A DNA stretch of 64,000 nt from Asparagopsis taxiformis (lineage: Eukaryota; Rhodophyta; Florideophyceae; Bonnemaisoniales; Bonnemaisoniaceae): the NCBI GenBank assembly GCA_030407315.1, contig JALQPE010001702.1, forward strand, positions 1-64,000, read 5' to 3'. The notes under the pieces are model-generated. The model was not told the DNA's origin and searched no databases. It saw only the letters and a list, made by a program, of their open reading frames with translations. The position numbers were made by a program, and so were the translations under genes. Positions 37,389 through 46,770 of the stretch are shown here, in pieces (positions within the stretch are counted from its first letter, which is position 1; each line of letters starts with the position of its first letter).

Positions 37389-38357
37389 CTAGTCAATCAC
37401 GGGGAATCCTTTCATAAACAATGACAGTGACTGAGCGACCGATTCTGTAACTTCATCATGTACCAAAGAGCCCGCTTCAGGCACGTCCAACCAAGACGTC
37501 TTCTCAGGATTTAATGACGAGAACGCTTCGGCTGCATCGTCATGTAACGGTGACTCCTTGCCGGAAATAAGCAGTACTTTTGCTTGTACTTGTGCAATCA
37601 GCGGCAACGTATCATCCCTCCATGTATCCGCTGCCAAAAAGCGCACTAAATTACTCGCGTTCAATCTATCAAGCCCATCTTCTAAAGCCGCAACCAAACT
37701 ATGATTTGTCTCTCTCGTTTCGTCTCGCAACCATCTCCCCAGTAAGCGGTCCTTTACGCGTCGTGAAAGTCCAAATCCAAGATTCTTTGTAAACACGCCA
37801 TCCATCGAGACTGCTGCTTTTTCCAGAATAGAACTTGGACGCAACACGGGCGATATTAAAACTAGTCCCGCAAAAACCTTTGGGCGGGAAACAGCAGCTC
37901 TTAATAAAACAGCAGCGCCGATGCCCAAACCAAGAGCTATAACACGGGTCAAGTTGAAGCGATCTAGTAGTTTTTCCACCGTGCACACGAGGTCGTTGAT
38001 AAGAATTGAGGAGGAAAGCGGCAATGCAGGAGCATCTGGCAAATGACCTGGCGCAGTTAAATGGTAATGTGCGACGCATGAGGTAAGCTCTGGAACGAGA
38101 TGGAACCGTTGAGCATGTGAGAAGAAGGTCGAGTAGCATACGGCAGCGTTTTGACCCACGTCATGGAAAGTTAAAAGAGGCGGAAGATGCCCGATTGATG
38201 CGTCGGCTATTGTTGGAGTGTGCTGTTGTATGGTCATATCATCCACTTGGTGGATGGTTTCTTCCCAGGTTGGAGGCGGTAGGAAGGACATGCCGGCTCC
38301 GGATGACTCTACCAATAGGTCGAATTCTGGGTCGAGATCTGGTGCTGCTGACATCAT
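37389..38357 (-). CDS. NDRG-like alpha/beta hydrolase-fold protein
   Basis: This gene encodes 322 residues. LLTFHDVGQNAAVCYSTFF aligns with the NDR-family opening TYHDIG...FF, and VIALGLGIGAAVLLRAAVSRPKVFAGLVLISP matches the nucleophile-elbow region, in which the catalytic Ser is replaced (GLGIGA in place of GxSxG), as in NDRG proteins. VLLISGKESPLHDDAAEAF and the C-terminal helix complete the fold. It is therefore probably non-catalytic and may act as a scaffold or in trafficking and stress. A diverged true hydrolase is the alternative. A second Met follows the first directly. Confidence 0.7.
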   Translation of the reverse strand: MMSAAPDLDPEFDLLVESSGAGMSFLPPPTWEETIHQVDDMTIQQHTPTIADASIGHLPPLLTFHDVGQNAAVCYSTFFSHAQRFHLVPELTSCVAHYHLTAPGHLPDAPALPLSSSILINDLVCTVEKLLDRFNLTRVIALGLGIGAAVLLRAAVSRPKVFAGLVLISPVLRPSSILEKAAVSMDGVFTKNLGFGLSRRVKDRLLGRWLRDETRETNHSLVAALEDGLDRLNASNLVRFLAADTWRDDTLPLIAQVQAKVLLISGKESPLHDDAAEAFSSLNPEKTSWLDVPEAGSLVHDEVTESVAQSLSLFMKGFPVID

Positions 38358-38860
38358 GGTGCGCGACTGAACTGCGGGCTGCCGTTGTCGGTGGCGGATT
38401 ACCTTGTAGCAGCGGTAGTGCGTCGGTAAATGTAGATGTATCGGTTACGAGTCGGTCGACCAGTTGAGGTTGAAACGGTACTGGAGATTGACCATGTGCC
38501 GGGGGAACGCTTTAATTTAAATTTTTTTTGTTTTTGGCTCTGTTCGACGGATTCAGATGAATGGTGTCGTATCCAGCGAGTAACCCAATCGATAGCGAAA
38601 CATGCGTCCCTCAACACGATATAGTTCCGCCAGAGACTCGGGGCGGAACAGGAAGACCTGCCGGAGGAATCAAGTTGGCTTTCCGCGCTGTGAGGGGTAG
38701 AGATGCAAATAACTGGCGCGATTGAGGATAGAATCGTAGACGGTGCATAAACCTGCCGAGATGCAACCATGTGGGTAGTTGAATTCCTCTTTACTTTACT
38801 GTACGTTTCGCCACAGAAAATAATCGAGATTCAAATAACTGTGACCTGGTATCGACGATC
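38358..38860. promoter_or_regulatory. divergent spacer NDRG-like / aminotransferase
   Basis: This 503-bp spacer contains an AT tract (TTTAATTTAAATTTTTTTTG near 38512-38531) about 150 bp from the NDRG-like start. Nothing else was recognised. Confidence 0.35.
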
Positions 38861-40333
38861 ATGAATTACCGATTACAACCATTGCTACAAACTGCTCGTC
38901 TTGCTTGTCTGCAACACATCCCACCCCTACAAACAAAATCTGCTGTCTTCGCGACGAAAACCCATCTCAGAATACGTACTATGTCTGCATTATGGTCTTC
39001 CGATCAAGGTGAACTGATCAATCTCGGTAAGGTACGAGTGCATGTCATCCAAAGCCAACAATTGATCCAACGAACACCATCGGTTACTAACGGCACACAC
39101 CACAGGGCCATCCGAATCCGTCATTACTTCCACTCTCCGATCTGCGGAAAGCGTTTGAGATAGCTACCTCACGACCAGATGCTAAGCAGCTACTCATGCA
39201 GTACGGTCGCATGCAGGGAAATGACAATTTCTGCAAGGAGATCGCGGCCTGGTTGACGCGAGGGGCCTCCCGTGATCCGCCAGTAGATCCGGAACATATT
39301 TTCATTACGAATGGAGCGGGACCTGCTTTGTCGGTCGTTTCCCAGCTGTTTACCAAACCTGGCGATACTATTTTTGTGGATTGCCCTGGCTACTTTTTGT
39401 CATACTACGCGTTCAAGGACTGCAAGCTGAAGATTGTGCAGATTCCCACTGACGAACATGGTATAGATGTAGATTTTATGAAGGGATTACTTGAGAATGG
39501 TACAAGAGCATCCATGGTCTACACGGTTCCAATAGCCAATAATCCTACCGGGGTGAATCTTTCCACGGAGCGCAAACAACAGCTTGGGGATCTGTCTCGT
39601 CAGTATGATTTCAAGATCGGTACGTTAACTGCAAATCAATGATTCATAGGTTGATGCGGCGACGTTTCGCGGTGAATTCTGACAGTGTTATGTTTATGTC
39701 GGCGACCATACGTGTCATAATATAGTTGCTGATGAGGTATACCAATTTTTATGTTTTGATGGCGTCCCGCAAAGCTTGATCGAATTTGACGACGCAGAGC
39801 ATCCAACGGTCATTTCCATCGGTTCTTTCAGTAAATTATTGGGACCTGGCCTTCGACTCGGTTGGATTGAGACGCACTCGTCGCATGTTGCGAGATTATT
39901 GCAATATGGTGCAGTGCAGTCTGGTGGTGGACTTAATCCTCTGACATCAGGCGCAGTGTTGGAAATGATGAGGAATGGCTCGTTTCAAACGCAAATTGAC
40001 AAGACGCTTATGAAATACAGAGAAACGGCCAAGGTATTGTGCAATTCTATTGATGAGTTGATGCGTCCTGCTCTGCAACCAGGCGAGAACTTATCTTACG
40101 AGATGCCTATGGGTGGATTCTTCTGTTTTGTTTCCCTTCCAGAAAGGTTTGATACTGAAAAGTTGTTGGAAAAGGCTAAGAATGAGTTTGGGGTGTCCTA
40201 CTTTGCAGGGAGACATTTTTCGGCTGAGAAAAACATGTTTAGGAATAGCCTGAGGGTGTGCTTTGCTTTTCTGGAAGCAGATGTAATCAAGGAGGGGGTG
40301 CAACGGCTGGCAAACGCGATTGCAGCTTATTGA
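38861..40333 (+). CDS. fold-type I PLP aminotransferase (LysN/Yer152c-like)
   Basis: There are three exons, 38861-39031, 39106-39619 and 39726-40333, with introns of 74 and 106 bp. Together they give 430 residues. The first ~45 residues are basic and Ser/Thr-rich, a likely mitochondrial leader. INLGKGHPNPSLLPL is the substrate-binding opening, ITNGAGPALSVVSQLFTKPGDTIFVDCPGYF and YTVPIANNPTGVNLS are class I/II motifs, VADEVYQFL holds the PLP-ring Asp, and Lys265 in GSFSKLLGPGLRLGW is the Schiff-base lysine. It most resembles bacterial LysN/MocR-type and fungal Yer152c proteins, so an aromatic or 2-aminoadipate substrate is plausible but not shown. Confidence 0.88.
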
Positions 40334-40676
40334 CATGAGTTGATAATCGAAAGGTCGTGGGCAAAACGGTCAAGTGTGATATTGTGAGATATCTTGCGTT
40401 CGGTGCTTATGATTGGCCAGGCTTGATTATATAATGGTAAATTCCAAGTGGAGCAAAATTAGAGGTTCAAGCTGATATCCAAATTTTGCAGCAAACGCAG
40501 ATTTTGCGTAATAGATCCTGATCACATGAAAAATATAATCCTGTTGCCTTGTTATAAGGACATGTCCGTGTCCCCTCATCCAGTTCATATACGTACCAGG
40601 TCACAAGTTTCGCGAGTGAGGTGGAGGCAACTAACACTCCAATCCTTCCTTCGTAAACACACCTCTTTCTTGCAAC
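40334..40676. other. intergenic spacer
   Basis: This 343-bp spacer between two plus-strand genes contains no recognised motif. Confidence 0.3.
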
Positions 40677-41363
40677 ATGAATCTCGCATTCGCCTCCCCC
40701 GTACTTGCTCTTCGTTCCTCCCCCGCATTCCTCCGTCCCATCAGCAAGTCACATAGGCGTCCGTGCATCCGTCGTGTCACCACTGCACTTCTCGGCGCAG
40801 ATGGCGGGCCTGCAGCCTACTATCGCGAACAAGAAGGCCTCGATGATGCCGATGAGTCCGCTTCAATGGCCATGTGGAACTCGGTTATTCATGCTTCATT
40901 GAAGCGCAAACTGGAAGGATTCGTTGCTGAAAACCCTGTCGTCAGTGGTGTAAGTGCCCTCATGCACGCATCCCCGGGATACACCTCCCCAGGAGAGACC
41001 TGTCCATCTCCGAATATGCCGCAGAATCTTTCGCCAGAACTTTTGGTCTCGCATATACTCAATACATTCATTGAAGATGCTCTTGCTGGTGCAACTGCTT
41101 TTATCCAGTATGCCAGCCCATCCAACTACGTTGGTCTATCTACGCCGCAGGGAGTTGTTCTTTTTGCGGGCGATAATGAAAGCTATCGCCCATTGTTGCA
41201 TATTCAGTCCTTCAAGTGTGATCCGCCCAAGTTTGAAAAGAGTGGTTCCAAATGTGTCGTGCGAGCATATTTGCAAAGTGCTCAGGAGGCATTCACTTTT
41301 GATTTTCAGCTTTCCTCTGCCGATGGAACTTCCTGGTTAGTTGATGAACTGTTCCGACTTTAG
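40677..41363 (+). CDS. plastid-targeted protein of unknown function
   Basis: This gene encodes 228 residues. The N-terminus (MNLAFASPVLALRSSPAFLRP, then Arg-rich to about 36) has the hydroxylated, basic composition of a transit peptide, with a Phe close to the start as in red-lineage plastid leaders. The mature part has a helical segment (ASMAMWNSVIHASLKRKLEGFV) and a mixed alpha/beta C-terminus (VVRAYLQSAQEAFTFDFQLS... WLVDELFRL) whose last strands resemble NTF2-like folds. I do not recognise a family. Plastid location is inference from the leader. Confidence 0.75.
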   Translation: MNLAFASPVLALRSSPAFLRPISKSHRRPCIRRVTTALLGADGGPAAYYREQEGLDDADESASMAMWNSVIHASLKRKLEGFVAENPVVSGVSALMHASPGYTSPGETCPSPNMPQNLSPELLVSHILNTFIEDALAGATAFIQYASPSNYVGLSTPQGVVLFAGDNESYRPLLHIQSFKCDPPKFEKSGSKCVVRAYLQSAQEAFTFDFQLSSADGTSWLVDELFRL

Positions 41364-41791
41364 GTGCATGTGATGTCAACTTGTGCTTGCAGCCTGCTTT
41401 CTTTGTGCGCTTCATGTAAAATTATTGTACAGCGGGCCTTTCTGAGTACTTTCAAAGGAGAATGCGCTGACTTGAGACTAGGTTGTGCACAGACAGAAAT
41501 CTGGTGTCAGCCCTAGGAACGTGTCTAACATGGGGAACCTGCTATGCCTTCTAGAAGTCCTCCGAATCAGGCTTGGGGTAGACAGCTATGAATGCTCATC
41601 CAGAAAATACACACTGTTATGAAATGTATGTGTCAAATAAAATTTCTTTGAATTCTGAAGACTTGGTTTTTTTTTGAGTTTTGTAACGCATGGATTGACC
41701 TACAGATATGTTCGATACGTTATCTTTTTGTCTCAAGATTCCCAGGCCAATTTCATACTTATGTTCAAAGCTTCTGTAAATATACAAACGG
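41364..41791. other. intergenic, convergent 3' ends
   Basis: This 428-bp AT-rich spacer lies between convergent genes. No feature was recognised. Confidence 0.3.
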
Positions 41792-43300
41792 TCATGAATG
41801 GAATGGGGACAAGATTCCTGCAAGCGGTGTACGGGGCGGAATCGTAGCTCGCTCTTGCTCGGGAACAAGTGAACTTGCGAACCGTTTCAGCCATGGAACG
41901 TAGATGTTCTCACATACGCGTAACGCGCGTTCATTGCTGATGCAATCGCTGAAGACGACAACAAACTTGCGTTGCCACAGCACTATTCTAAGCTTTTGGC
42001 ATGGAAAATTCACGATGATGAAATTCTTAGATCGAAGCGCGTGTATAGGATCAACATCACGTTGATTGCCATCCCATTGCATCAGTGTTTTAATGATGCA
42101 TGTACCAATGTCCAGTCCAAAGGAATCCATAGTTCCGATGATACGCCGTTGTTCCAATAGCAATACAGCCTTTGTATTTTGCCGTATTTCCGTTTCAATT
42201 GATACCTTGATTTCTTTCAATGTCCATGGACGCTCCATGCTGACCATGACATCCCGCGATGCACTTGCTCGATCCAAAGAATCCTCTACGCAGTCGAGAA
42301 AGTCTCTCCCTATGTTTTTGTCACAGCCTTTTCGCACCACACCCATGACCCAAACTGAATCGCTAGATGAGCCATTCCATTCCGGCCTCCATTCCGAACC
42401 ACCGACAGCATTCCTAAAGATCTCATAATCGTCTGGATCTAATCTGAGCTGAACGAGTCTGAGAAAGACTTCACTTGCACGTGAGAAATCATCCGATTGC
42501 AGATAGAGACGTTCTGGTGTACGCAGTGTGTCGTCGGCGCGCAGCGGAGGGATCGTCATGAGAAACAAAGTGTCAATAGGCGATAATTGGGCGTTTGAAG
42601 GCGAAACAGTCGCGATAATCCGCCGTGGGTAGGGCGGAGATGCTGAAAATATGAGCGCATGTGCTATGGGTGGACAGCGATTCAGTGCGCGTCGCAGGAT
42701 GTGTGACACTGCCGAACGCGAGCCAGGGCTCATAGGGCATGGCAGCGAAACAGGCTTGAGAAGGGTGTACGGCAAAGGATATGTTATAGCATCGAGGAGA
42801 ATAGTCTGTAGCATTTTTTGCGCTGGACGTGTATGGTGCGCTACGTCGGCGTTGGCATGAGAGGCAAGAAAAGCGGAAAAACCGGTAGAGAGCGTCGTGT
42901 ACAGAATGGCGACAGAAATACGAGCGAGCGCGAGGAGGAGTTGCGGGGATGTTTGGCGCGATTTGGAACTGACAGTTATGTGAAACTGGTCGATGACGAG
43001 GGAAACAAGAACTCCGGATGGGGCACGCACAACGCGTACGGCGTTATTTGTGGCTGCCTGATAGGCAACCGCTGTCGCGCACAAGGCGCTTGAACGGGCA
43101 TATTGCGAGGAGGTGTTGGCATCGGATGCGGCAGGGTTGTAGTTGAAGTGCAAGAGAGGCTTACCGGCCGATGTGGATACGTGGAGTTCAAGGAGGGGGA
43201 TGCGTGGACGTCGTGGAGTGGATGTCATGTGAGGAAGGTCATGCTCTGGGGACTTGTGGTTCATGCGATGCCAGAAAAGTGCGTCATCGGACTGGGGCAT
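41792..43300 (-). CDS. MON1: MON1-like vacuolar fusion protein
   Basis: This gene encodes 502 residues from ATG 43298-43300; the frame begins at a GTG three codons upstream. Three longin-like regions are visible. LLELHVSTSAGKPLLHF matches the Mon1 opening (SxAGKPxY). VSLPCPMSPGSRSAVSHIL, HALIFSASPPYPRRIIATVSP and LSPIDTLFLMTIPPLRADDTLRTPERLYLQSDDF follow the animal order (sLP..vRd.v, slvfsIl..nqlva, LhpiDLhLLfnlI). With Ccz1, Mon1 is the exchange factor that activates Rab7 on late endosomes and vacuoles. The protein is more diverged than average, particularly after residue 300. Confidence 0.75.
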   Translation of the reverse strand: MPQSDDALFWHRMNHKSPEHDLPHMTSTPRRPRIPLLELHVSTSAGKPLLHFNYNPAASDANTSSQYARSSALCATAVAYQAATNNAVRVVRAPSGVLVSLVIDQFHITVSSKSRQTSPQLLLALARISVAILYTTLSTGFSAFLASHANADVAHHTRPAQKMLQTILLDAITYPLPYTLLKPVSLPCPMSPGSRSAVSHILRRALNRCPPIAHALIFSASPPYPRRIIATVSPSNAQLSPIDTLFLMTIPPLRADDTLRTPERLYLQSDDFSRASEVFLRLVQLRLDPDDYEIFRNAVGGSEWRPEWNGSSSDSVWVMGVVRKGCDKNIGRDFLDCVEDSLDRASASRDVMVSMERPWTLKEIKVSIETEIRQNTKAVLLLEQRRIIGTMDSFGLDIGTCIIKTLMQWDGNQRDVDPIHALRSKNFIIVNFPCQKLRIVLWQRKFVVVFSDCISNERALRVCENIYVPWLKRFASSLVPEQERATIPPRTPLAGILSPFHS

Positions 43301-43792
43301 TGTGTTCACGGACAGGAGGGTAGGCGAGGTCTCAATTTAGCGTTTGTCGCATATTGAGTATCAGTGACCTCATCGTCAATAGCACAATTTAGAATGGTAG
43401 CAATTTTTAGGATGGATTCAAAGTGGAACGCTCGACCAAGTCAAGTGACAAGAAGCTGAAAACATTAGACGCCCTCCTGGTGACTGGGGAGCGTCTCGCT
43501 CGCTTGGAAAGCTTGCAAGATGCTCATGCCATTAGGCGAGTGATCAAATTGTGGACAACTGTACACTTGTCCAGGTCTCCGCGCTTACAGTAGCCGTTGA
43601 ATGGCGCCGTTACCATCATGCCAAGTGGCACGCTTGAGGTCTACTGAAAATTTAACGAGCCGTCTAGGATAAAGCGAGCAGATAGATAGATAGATAGATA
43701 TTCAATCGGACAAACCGGAAGGGGATGCATAGTTACGTAAGCTAACCATCTCAACAAACTCACTATCTCTATCAATCGCGCCGACAAGCACA
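43301..43792. other. intergenic with GATA microsatellite
   Basis: This 492-bp spacer contains five GATA units at 43681-43700. It is otherwise featureless. Confidence 0.5.
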
Positions 43793-44176
43793 ATGTGGCA
43801 GATATTCGCTTTCATCGTCACAATGGGGTCACCCATGTACTTTGCAAGAACACTGCAAAAGCGCCAGTCGCACCTGGCATGCCCGGAACCGCGCGACTGG
43901 ACGCTGCGCGCCCCATCGCCGTCTGCACACTTTGCGCGCCCATCGGCGCTGGAGGACGACATTTGGGAGAAGAATCGGGAGCGACTCTCGGAAGATTGGT
44001 GGGGCGATGAACGAGATGATCTGTATTCGCACCGTGTGAAATCGCGGCTACGTGGTGTTCCTGCGCGACGCGACTTTATCATTCGTAGACTTGACGCTGG
44101 TGAATCGCTGTACATGCATCGGCCCGGACGTGACTTACCTCGTGCCCCCAAGTCAAGAATCATGAACGAGCCTTGA
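43793..44176 (+). CDS. small hypothetical protein (127 aa)
   Basis: An ATG-started frame with a hydrophobic N-terminus (MWQIFAFIVTMGSPMYFARTL, a possible membrane anchor) is followed by a charged, Trp/Asp/Arg-rich part (DDIWEKNRERLSEDWWGDERDD). No family is recognised. Its 3' end overlaps the convergent DUF2470-like gene by 17 bp. The composition is more protein-like than the other short ORFs nearby, but the case rests on that alone. Confidence 0.45.
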   Translation: MWQIFAFIVTMGSPMYFARTLQKRQSHLACPEPRDWTLRAPSPSAHFARPSALEDDIWEKNRERLSEDWWGDERDDLYSHRVKSRLRGVPARRDFIIRRLDAGESLYMHRPGRDLPRAPKSRIMNEP

Positions 44177-44810
44177 CGGGCGGCGGATTGTTTTCGGCGA
44201 GAAGGTCCATTAACAGAAAGAGACTTGGAAAGCCCACAATTACCGTTTGGACCGCCCATGCGATTGCATGCGTTCCGCTGAGGGACGTGCGGCCTACCGC
44301 GCGCCGAATGAGGGTTATGGCATACAGGCCTTCAAGCGCGTGCACGATGACGGTGAAGAGGAAGAATAGACGGAGCGATTGGTGCGATTGGAAGAGCGGC
44401 ATCAGTTTGTGATGCAGTTGGGATAGAGAAGCGTCGAGAGGAGCGGGGACTTGGTGCGGTTCCGGCAAACAGATGAACGCCTCAAGCAGTAGTAATGTCA
44501 AGAGGAGATAGGTTTGTGGTTTATGCGGAAACTGTAATGGCGGAATGCGCGATTGAACAGCGCGGTCTGTGAGAGTGCATAGGCGGACGGGTAGTGAGGA
44601 CTTGGACGGTGGGAGCGGAATGTCAATTGTTTGGGCGTGTGTCGATGGCAGCTTATACTCGAGGGTTACGACGGAGGTGGTAAGTGATGTGATGCGGACA
44701 TCGACGGCATTTGAGATGTGGGCATAGTGGCGTAGTAGGTCGTTTAGCGCGGTGCGGTTTTGGTTGAGAGTGGCGATAAGCTGGTCGTGTTCGCTTGGCG
44801 CGTTGGACAT
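44160..44810 (-). CDS. DUF2470-like protein with C-terminal membrane helices
   Basis: This gene encodes 216 residues. The N-terminal 90 residues resemble the DUF2470 heme-oxygenase-like fold (LNDLLRHYAHISNAVDVRITSLTTSVVTLEYKLP... VRLCTLTDRAV). Three hydrophobic helices follow: PQTYLLLTLLLLEAFICL near 103-120, LRLFFLFTVIVHALEGLYAITLI near 147-169, and AWAVQTVIVGFPSLFLLMDLL near 184-204. This combination of an N-terminal DUF2470-type module with membrane helices is seen in uncharacterised fungal proteins; the function is unknown. Confidence 0.65.
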   Translation of the reverse strand: MSNAPSEHDQLIATLNQNRTALNDLLRHYAHISNAVDVRITSLTTSVVTLEYKLPSTHAQTIDIPLPPSKSSLPVRLCTLTDRAVQSRIPPLQFPHKPQTYLLLTLLLLEAFICLPEPHQVPAPLDASLSQLHHKLMPLFQSHQSLRLFFLFTVIVHALEGLYAITLIRRAVGRTSLSGTHAIAWAVQTVIVGFPSLFLLMDLLAENNPPPVKARS

Positions 44811-45306
44811 GTTTTATTGGGAAAGCGTAGGTGCGTTTGTAGTCGTGAGGGTGTGCGGCGCAGGAAAGCATCTACTAGGACGGAGGCGGACAATGGAATG
44901 AGGTTCGGACAATGCGTCTGGTGCCAAGCGGGTGGAGTCGTGAACATGTGGCGAATCTGGTTGGTGTCGTTTCGGCGGGACTAGTGGTGGTGACGTTTGG
45001 AACAATGATCGCAGATCTGTGGCTATCTGCTGAGATTTTGCAGAAATACCCAAGAATTTTATGTGAAACATCTAAAGTAGTTTTCTTTAGAAATCCCTAG
45101 TTCTATTCAACACTCAACACTTGTCTCACGCCCATTTGTCGCACCAATGTAAATTGCGACAATTAATCTGCCGTCCAGATTAAAATCGATTTTTTTTTCC
45201 AAACAGCGCTTCCACAGCACTCAACATGGAAGCAGTCGTATAATCGAATGACGCCGCCATCCGTTTCTCACACCCCCATTCCATATCGCTGCCGAGAAAA
45301 TCCGCA
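44811..45306. promoter_or_regulatory. divergent spacer DUF2470-like / RING-CH
   Basis: This 496-bp spacer contains a poly-T run at about 45189-45198. Nothing else was recognised. Confidence 0.3.
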
Positions 45307-45882
45307 ATGGACCAAGCCTCCGCGCCGCCCGTCTGCCGCATCTGTCACACCGCGTCCACACCAACGCACAAACTACTAACGCCATGCGCCTGCACCGGCA
45401 CCTGCGCGCACATCCACTCCTCCTGCGCCGAGCAATGGATAGCGCGACGCATCCAAACCGGCATCCCGTTGCACCAGGCGTCAATCTGCGAAATCTGTCG
45501 CACCCCATACGCACACGCCCTGCACGCACCCCATCCAATCTCCTTCATGCTGTCCGCCGGCGCGTGGCGTCGCTGGGCACATGTGGCCTATATGGCCTTT
45601 GTGGGACGTCGCATGCGCTACGAACTCGCCCTCGTGTTCCGATTGCTCCGCGGCGGCCTCGGTCTCACCGTCGCCTACGCGCACACAACAGATCGAAAGT
45701 GCGGCCGCGACGTCGTCAGTCGCGTCAGCTTTTCGCTGCTCATGGCTACCCACTATGCGCTCTTTCTGTTTCTGGACGCCAGACATCTCATGTCGCAGTA
45801 TCGCAAGTGGAGGGCGTCGACTGCTCGGATTGTTGTCAGAGATAAACATTCGGCTGATGGCGCGGAGGCCAATGCTGAGTGA
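45307..45882 (+). CDS. MARCH-type RING-CH membrane E3 ubiquitin ligase
   Basis: This gene encodes 191 residues. The RING-CH (C4HC3) ligands are Cys10, Cys13, Cys27, Cys29, His37, Cys40, Cys61 and Cys64, with the conserved Trp44, all in the spacing of RINGv domains. Two hydrophobic stretches near 97-125 and 140-158 (VSRVSFSLLMATHYALFLFLD) follow, as in MARCH proteins, which ubiquitinate membrane proteins. The C-terminus is cytosolic. The gene lies 888 bp upstream of the NLR-like gene on the same strand; any functional link is speculative. Confidence 0.85.
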   Translation: MDQASAPPVCRICHTASTPTHKLLTPCACTGTCAHIHSSCAEQWIARRIQTGIPLHQASICEICRTPYAHALHAPHPISFMLSAGAWRRWAHVAYMAFVGRRMRYELALVFRLLRGGLGLTVAYAHTTDRKCGRDVVSRVSFSLLMATHYALFLFLDARHLMSQYRKWRASTARIVVRDKHSADGAEANAE

Positions 45883-46770
45883 GTGAGTGCGTGCATGCGT
45901 TGATGTTGTTGTTTATATTTATTCGACAGTGCACGCTTCTTCATTAGTGCTGTTGCAAAGTTGGTACGCTCCTTACTGTTGTGGACAGGGATAAGCATAG
46001 AGTGCGTATGTTGGACATGGTGTTGTCGGGTAGCTAGAAGAAGTCTGCCTCATACACGCAACGTTTTTTGGAGTGTTCCTCATGAGGAGGAAATCGCGAC
46101 TTGTATTTTGATTGCTGTGGTAATGAAGATGTAAATACGAAGCAGCAGTTTCGATAAGTTCTCCGTTAAACCAGTCATAAAAGTTGCGTTTGACTGGAAT
46201 TCCATCAGCATGGCTAAATTGCGTAATACTTGGTTTAAGTACAGTTTTGACGCAGTTGTGCTCAAGAGGTGCATCATTGGCAGACAACCGGAATTCACCG
46301 CTGTTCTTTCATTGCCACTTATCAGCAAAGTCTAGTGCAAATGGGAAACTATGAGTTTCCACTGCGTTTTCCTAGGCGCAGACTATCGAGCCATTTCGAT
46401 GAATATATGCTACTTTGATTCAATGCTTCGTTGACTTTCACTCCTTTGCGCAGGTACCCATTCTCTCACTTTCGATGGTTGTACAACCGTAGTTTGAATA
46501 CGTCTGAGATCTTACAACAATGCACCTGGTCACAATGGCGTCATCGACTATATTTACATCCAATAATAATCGCATGTCCTCCCCAACATTGTAAATTACA
46601 TCCCAAACACCCTATCATTACAACCCACCTATTCAGGCAACCTTCACAAATTCCCATCTGCTATCCTATCTCGTCCCATCTTCTCCCTTCAACGTCCTCA
46701 CACCACAATCAATCTACCTCCTCGTCTCTTCCCATTCATACACCCTCACACCTACACGCCCACTCCCACA
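45883..46770. other. intergenic upstream of the NLR-like gene
   Basis: This 888-bp spacer has an AT-rich left half, and the last 250 bp upstream of the NLR ATG are very C-rich (CCTCCCC/CACCC tracts), the pattern seen at other gene starts here. No TATA box is obvious. Confidence 0.4.

Noticed and set aside
39105..39106. Alternative donor at 39027 for aminotransferase intron 1
   Set aside because: That donor puts a stop soon after the junction; the donor at 39032 keeps the frame and restores the NLGKGHPNPS motif.
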